From positions 56,272-120,271 of the forward strand of contig DATJVR010000084.1 in the NCBI GenBank assembly GCA_035501735.1: a DNA stretch of 64,000 bases, read 5' to 3'. The number at the start of each line of letters is the position of its first letter. Within the stretch, counting starts at the first letter, position 1. The notes under the pieces are model-generated. The model was not told the DNA's origin. It was given only the letters and a program-made list of their open reading frames with translations, and made no database searches. Below are positions 60,324-64,000 of the stretch, piece by piece. Source of the DNA: PNAI01 sp035501735. GTDB taxonomy: Bacteria > Pseudomonadota > Alphaproteobacteria > Rhizobiales > Xanthobacteraceae. The translations under genes and the position numbers were made by a program.

Positions 60324-60845
60324 TTATTTCTTGTAGCCGACGTAGTAGATGCCGATAACCTTGCCTGATGCGTCTTTGATCGGCTCATAACCCGTGGTGT
60401 ACATCGAGCCGAGAATGTCAACGTCGCCATAGAAGGCCTTGCCCGCGTTGATTTCAACGATGGCTTTGCCCTTCGGGTCCAGAATGGTTCCGGTCGCCCG
60501 GCCGTTGTCCTTTGGTACGTTCGTTGAAACGCGGACATATTCGTCCCCGGTCTTGGCGAACAACGTCGCAGTTCCGCCATTGGCCTTCACGACCGCATCA
60601 ACGATCTCGAAATTGTTGTTGATCTTCGTTGTGCCGAAATACAAGGCAGCAGCAGGCTTGCCGCTGACGGGGTCCGTTCCTTCGAGTTTCGGCGCCCCTA
60701 ATTTTGCAGTCATGGCCTTCAGATCGGCCATCGCCTTCGCGACTTTCGGGTCCGCTTGCGCGTTTGCGGTGTTTGACGTGACGAACGACGTGGCGACGAA
60801 ACAACCAGCGGCCAATAGGCCGAAGAGAAAACTCTTGCGATTCAT
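60324..60845 (-). CDS. Stand-alone periplasmic Cache-domain protein (Cache_3/Cache_2 type)
   Basis: 173 residues. A signal peptide (MNRKSFLFGLLAAGCFVATS, cut at ANAQA) precedes a single Cache domain: ALYFGTTKINNNFEIVDAVV, TATLFAKTGDEYVRVSTNV, AIVEINAGKAFYGDVDILG and a last strand IGIYYVGYKK. Such domains are usually in chemoreceptors; this one is free in the periplasm with no signalling output. AGGGAG before the ATG at 60845 sets the start over an ORF extension to 60929. Compare the shorter Cache protein at 17510. Confidence 0.85.
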   Translation of the reverse strand: MNRKSFLFGLLAAGCFVATSFVTSNTANAQADPKVAKAMADLKAMTAKLGAPKLEGTDPVSGKPAAALYFGTTKINNNFEIVDAVVKANGGTATLFAKTGDEYVRVSTNVPKDNGRATGTILDPKGKAIVEINAGKAFYGDVDILGSMYTTGYEPIKDASGKVIGIYYVGYKK

Positions 60846-60997
60846 GTGTGTGATCTCCCTGAGACATGGCGTGCTTGATGCACGCATTTGTTTGATGCGA
60901 TGGACGGAGCCCGTGTTCAGAGGCGTCAAGGGCGAGTGGCTCGGCTGAAAACCGAGCGAAATTGAGTTTCTTATTCTGATAGCTTTAGCCTATAAGA

Positions 60998-62197
60998 TTA
61001 ACGGGCACGCGCAAAGGCGGCAAACCCTCGTTCGAGATCCACGATCAAATCCCCGACATCTTCCAGCCCAATATGGAATCGTACGGTGGGGCCGCCCGGC
61101 GCCCATGTTGTTGCAGTGCGGTATCCGCTGCAATCGAACGGAATCGCGAGGCTTTCATAACCTCCCCACGACGCGCCCATGCCGAACAGGCGCAGCGTGT
61201 TGAGAAACGCGAACACCGCCTCGCGCGCGACCGGTTTGAATACGATGCTGAACAGCCCGCAGCCGCCGGAGAAATCGCGCTTCCAGATGGGGTGCCCTGG
61301 ATGTGTGGGCAGCGCCGGATGCACCACGCGCAGAACCTCCGGCCGTTGCTCCAGCCAGCGCGCCACCGCAAGCCCGGATTGATAATGCCGGGCGAGCCGC
61401 ACGCCCATGGTTCGGAGGCCGCGCATGCCCAAATACATGTCGTCGGGCCCGACGCAGAGTCCGCTGAGAAACACCATGTCTTTGACGAGCTGCGAGCCTG
61501 CTTCGTTCGCCGAGATGGTGCCGAGCATGACGTCGGAATGGCCGCCGATATATTTGGTGCCCGACAGGATCGCCAGGTCCACGCCCTTCTCGAGCGCGCG
61601 AAAATAGAGCGGACCCGCCCAGGTATTGTCCATCAGCACCAGCGCGCCCTGCGCATGCGCCGCGGCCGCGATGGCCGGCACATCCTGTACTTCGAACGAT
61701 AGTGAGCCGGGCGACTCGACGAAAACCACGCGGGTATTTTTTTGCATCAGCCCGGCGATGCCGGCGCCGACGAGCGGATCGTAGTAGGTCGTGGTGATGC
61801 CAAGGCGCACGAGCACGTTGTCGCAGAACCTGCGCGTCGGTCCGTAGACACTGTCGGTGACCAGTACATGATCGCCGCTCCGCAACGCCGCAAGCAGCGC
61901 GGTCGAGATTGCCGCAAGACCCGACGGCAGCAGAGCCACGCTCGCGCACGTCTCGCCGTCGAGTTGGCGGATCGCCGATTCCAAGGCTTCGGATGTCGGT
62001 GTGCCGCGCCGGCCGTACTGATAGCGTCCGCGATGGGCGAGATAATCTTCTGCCGTGCGATAGAGCAGCGTCGAGGCGTGGTAGACGGGCGTATTGACGT
62101 AGCCATGATGCGCGAACGGATCGCGCCCGCCGATGGAAAGACGCGTATCCGGTTTGTAGTCGGTCTTTTTCGCCTCGTCATCGCCAGATTCAGTCAT
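60998..62197 (-). CDS. metC: Cystathionine beta-lyase
   Basis: 399 residues, PLP-dependent, Cys/Met-metabolism family. It cleaves cystathionine to homocysteine, pyruvate and ammonia. The PLP Lys is in ILSGTKYIGGHSDVM; other blocks are YQYGRRGTPTSEALE, LLPSGLAAISTALLA, LMDNTWAGPLYF and RTMGVRLARHYQ. Length and the W/Y near the C-terminus (YESLAIPFD) fit alphaproteobacterial MetC. CGAGGA precedes the ATG. It is divergent from the aapJ gene at 62430. Confidence 0.92.
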   Translation of the reverse strand: MTESGDDEAKKTDYKPDTRLSIGGRDPFAHHGYVNTPVYHASTLLYRTAEDYLAHRGRYQYGRRGTPTSEALESAIRQLDGETCASVALLPSGLAAISTALLAALRSGDHVLVTDSVYGPTRRFCDNVLVRLGITTTYYDPLVGAGIAGLMQKNTRVVFVESPGSLSFEVQDVPAIAAAAHAQGALVLMDNTWAGPLYFRALEKGVDLAILSGTKYIGGHSDVMLGTISANEAGSQLVKDMVFLSGLCVGPDDMYLGMRGLRTMGVRLARHYQSGLAVARWLEQRPEVLRVVHPALPTHPGHPIWKRDFSGGCGLFSIVFKPVAREAVFAFLNTLRLFGMGASWGGYESLAIPFDCSGYRTATTWAPGGPTVRFHIGLEDVGDLIVDLERGFAAFARAR

Positions 62198-62429
62198 CGA
62201 TTCGTCCTCGTTTCGCGCCGCATTTACCGCGCCCTATGATGCGACCGTCAACCCCTTGACCTGCATGCCGCATCGTCCTGAGATGGCACGACTTTCGGGG
62301 GCGAGTGGCTCAACCGGCTACGCCTAAAGTCGTGCGCACGGTACTGACGATTGGCGCTAGGCACGCTATGGTGCTCCGGCGCGCGCGTTAACGTGCGCCT
62401 GAGCCGGTCCATTCGGGAGAAATTCAATC

Positions 62430-63440
62430 ATGCCGCGTGTTGCCATCTGTCTTGCGGCTGTCGTGAGTATCGTTGCCACCGCGTCCTCGGCTCAAACCCT
62501 TAACGCCGTCAAAACGCGCGGCGTGCTCAATTGCGGCGCCAACGGCGAACTTGCCGGTTTCGGCATGCCGGACGCGCAAGGGCGCTGGACCGGCTTCGAC
62601 GTCGATTATTGCCGCGCGATCGCCGCAGCGATCTTCAACGATCCCAACAAGGTGAAATTCACCAAGCTCACGGCTACCGATCGCTTTACGGCGCTGCAGT
62701 CGGGCGAAGTGGACGTCCTGGTACGCAACACCACATGGACAAGCTCGCGCGATACGACCCAAGGATTGAACTTCACCGGCGTGAATTACTATGACCACCA
62801 GGCCATCATGGTGCGCAAGTCGCTGCAGGTTAAATCGGTGCTCGAACTCAACGATGCCTCGGTCTGTGTCCAGCAGGGCACGACCACCGAGAAAAACCTC
62901 GCGGATTATTTTCGCGCCCGCAAGATGAAGCTCAAGACCGTGACGTTCCGCGGCGCGGATGAAGCCATCAAGGCCTACGATTCAAAGCGCTGCGACGCCT
63001 TCACCACGGACGCGTCGGGAATTCGCAGCGAAATGCGCAAGCTCGTCAATCCCGACGAACACGTGGTCCTGGACGATGTTGTTTCCAAGGAACCGCTTGG
63101 GCCGGTCGTGCGCCAGGGCGACGATCAATGGTTCGATATCGTCAAATGGGTGCACTTTGCCATGCTCATTGCCGAAGAATATGGCGTGACCAAAGCCAAC
63201 GTTGACGAGATGCGAAAGTCCGACCTTCCCGAGGTGCGCCGTTTACTCGGCACCGAGGACAATGTGGGCGAGGGCCTTGGCCTGACCAGCGACTGGGCCT
63301 ATCGGATCATCAAGCACGTCGGCAATTACGGCGAGGTGTTCGAGCGCAATATCGGGCAGGGCTCGCCGTTGAAGCTCCCGCGCGGCTTCAACGCGTTGTG
63401 GAACAAGGGCGGCCTGCAGTACGCCCCGCCGATCCGCTAG
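62430..63440 (+). CDS. aapJ: General L-amino-acid ABC transporter binding protein (AapJ-like)
   Basis: 336 residues. A signal peptide (cut at SSAQT) is followed by the SBP_bac_3 domain. AapJ/BztA markers: GVLNCGANGELAGFGMPD, FDVDYCRAIAAAIF, RFTALQSGEVDVLVRNTTWT, QQGTTTEKNLADYF and the late block VGNYGEVFERNIG. It binds a broad set of L-amino acids. GGGAG precedes the ATG. First gene of the aapJQMP operon, of which aapQ begins before the window ends. Confidence 0.92.
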   Translation: MPRVAICLAAVVSIVATASSAQTLNAVKTRGVLNCGANGELAGFGMPDAQGRWTGFDVDYCRAIAAAIFNDPNKVKFTKLTATDRFTALQSGEVDVLVRNTTWTSSRDTTQGLNFTGVNYYDHQAIMVRKSLQVKSVLELNDASVCVQQGTTTEKNLADYFRARKMKLKTVTFRGADEAIKAYDSKRCDAFTTDASGIRSEMRKLVNPDEHVVLDDVVSKEPLGPVVRQGDDQWFDIVKWVHFAMLIAEEYGVTKANVDEMRKSDLPEVRRLLGTEDNVGEGLGLTSDWAYRIIKHVGNYGEVFERNIGQGSPLKLPRGFNALWNKGGLQYAPPIR

Positions 63441-63476
63441 CCTCATGCATTTGATCCACGCGTTCGGGGAAACGTG

Positions 63477-64000
63477 ATGGACGCCGCCCAATCGAGGCCC
63501 GCGGTTTCTCTCCTCCGCAATCCCAAGACACGCAGCGTCGTCTATCAGATCGCCCTGTGCGCGCTGGTCGGCTACCTCGCCTATCTCGCCATCAGCAACG
63601 CGGCCGAAAATCTTGCGCGCGCCCATATCGCTTTCGGCCGCGAGGGCTTTCGCTTTTGGGATCAGACCGCCGGCTTCGACATCAGTCAGACCCTGATCGA
63701 TTATTCGATGAAATCGAGCTATGGCCGCGCGTTCTGGGTCGGATTGCTCAATACCTTGCTGGTGGCCGGTCTCGGCATCGTGTTCGCGACCATTCTCGGT
63801 TTTGCGATAGGCATTGCGCGCCTGTCGCGCAATTGGTTGGTTGCGCGTCTTGCCGGCCTCTATGTCGAGACCATCCGCAACATCCCGCTGCTGCTGCAGT
63901 TGCTGTTCTGGTACAACGCCGTGCTCAAGGCGCTGCCGGAAATGCGCGACAGCATCGTCATCCGCGGCGGCGCCTATCTGAACAATCGCGGCCTCTATCT
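63477..64000 (+). CDS. aapQ: Amino-acid ABC transporter permease AapQ (truncated by window end)
   Basis: 174 residues are in the window, starting MDAAQSRPAVSLLRNPKTRS at 63477, 36 bases after aapJ; an in-frame GTG at 63474 is a rival start. It has a first membrane helix about 25-42, a long AapQ-type N-terminal region (YSMKSSYGRAFWVGLLNTLL) and helices through GLGIVFATILGFAIGIARLS, then an EAA-like ETIRNIPLLLQLLFWYNAV. With AapM and AapP, presumably downstream, it forms the membrane channel. Confidence 0.9.
   Translation, partial: MDAAQSRPAVSLLRNPKTRSVVYQIALCALVGYLAYLAISNAAENLARAHIAFGREGFRFWDQTAGFDISQTLIDYSMKSSYGRAFWVGLLNTLLVAGLGIVFATILGFAIGIARLSRNWLVARLAGLYVETIRNIPLLLQLLFWYNAVLKALPEMRDSIVIRGGAYLNNRGLY

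Overview
The window is one contiguous stretch of high-GC chromosome from an alphaproteobacterium, most likely Rhizobiales (Bradyrhizobiaceae/Xanthobacteraceae, e.g. a Bradyrhizobium-, Rhodopseudomonas- or Pseudolabrys-like organism). This is inferred from a class I PHA synthase, an NDUFS4-type complex I accessory subunit, an Aap-type amino-acid ABC transporter, a tripartite-tricarboxylate (Bug/TctC) binding protein, a double cold-shock-domain protein and a Rhizobiales-type intergenic palindrome. No phage, IS, integrase or CRISPR is visible. There are four tRNA genes.

Layout: 0-8 kb holds a truncated GGDEF-type signalling protein, RhlE helicase, a membrane glycosyltransferase, an orphan Bug-type binding protein, PobA and ParE. 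8-20 kb is mostly housekeeping: DedA, an exported metallo-beta-lactamase-fold enzyme, ArgC, PHA synthase, a lipoprotein, an aminotransferase-hom-glpX block, a periplasmic Cache protein and RecJ. 20-25 kb is the most accessory-looking part: a secreted subtilase with a propeptide-like domain and three EF-hand-like loops, and a GH25 muramidase with a long tandem-repeat tail. 25-31 kb has a 4,5-dihydroxyphthalate-decarboxylase-like protein with an extradiol-dioxygenase-like protein, a TPR protein and two peptidoglycan enzymes (lytic transglycosylase, M23 peptidase). 32-38 kb has an ABC uptake operon, GloA, a sirtuin, a double cold-shock protein, a DUF192 protein and the complex I subunit. After an EAL protein with a degenerate receiver, 39-48 kb is a set of small catabolic operons (RidA-like, two cupins, GH3, class II aldolase, isochorismatase-like hydrolase, quinone reductase, HsaA-like oxygenase, FAH-family hydrolase).

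49-60 kb is an envelope block. An alpha-2-macroglobulin and its partner PBP1C (periplasmic protease trap plus wall repair) are followed by a tight four-gene operon: GT39, PAP2 phosphatase, polyprenyl-phosphate GT2 and a small LAB_N membrane protein. That operon looks like a lipid-linked-sugar and phosphatase system for remodelling lipid A or LPS core. The window ends with a second Cache protein, cystathionine beta-lyase and the start of an aap amino-acid transporter operon.

The best candidates for something little described are the GH25/subtilase pair, the GT39-PAP2-GT2-LAB_N operon and the 39-48 kb catabolic set. Everything here is read from sequence and family knowledge; no database search was run.
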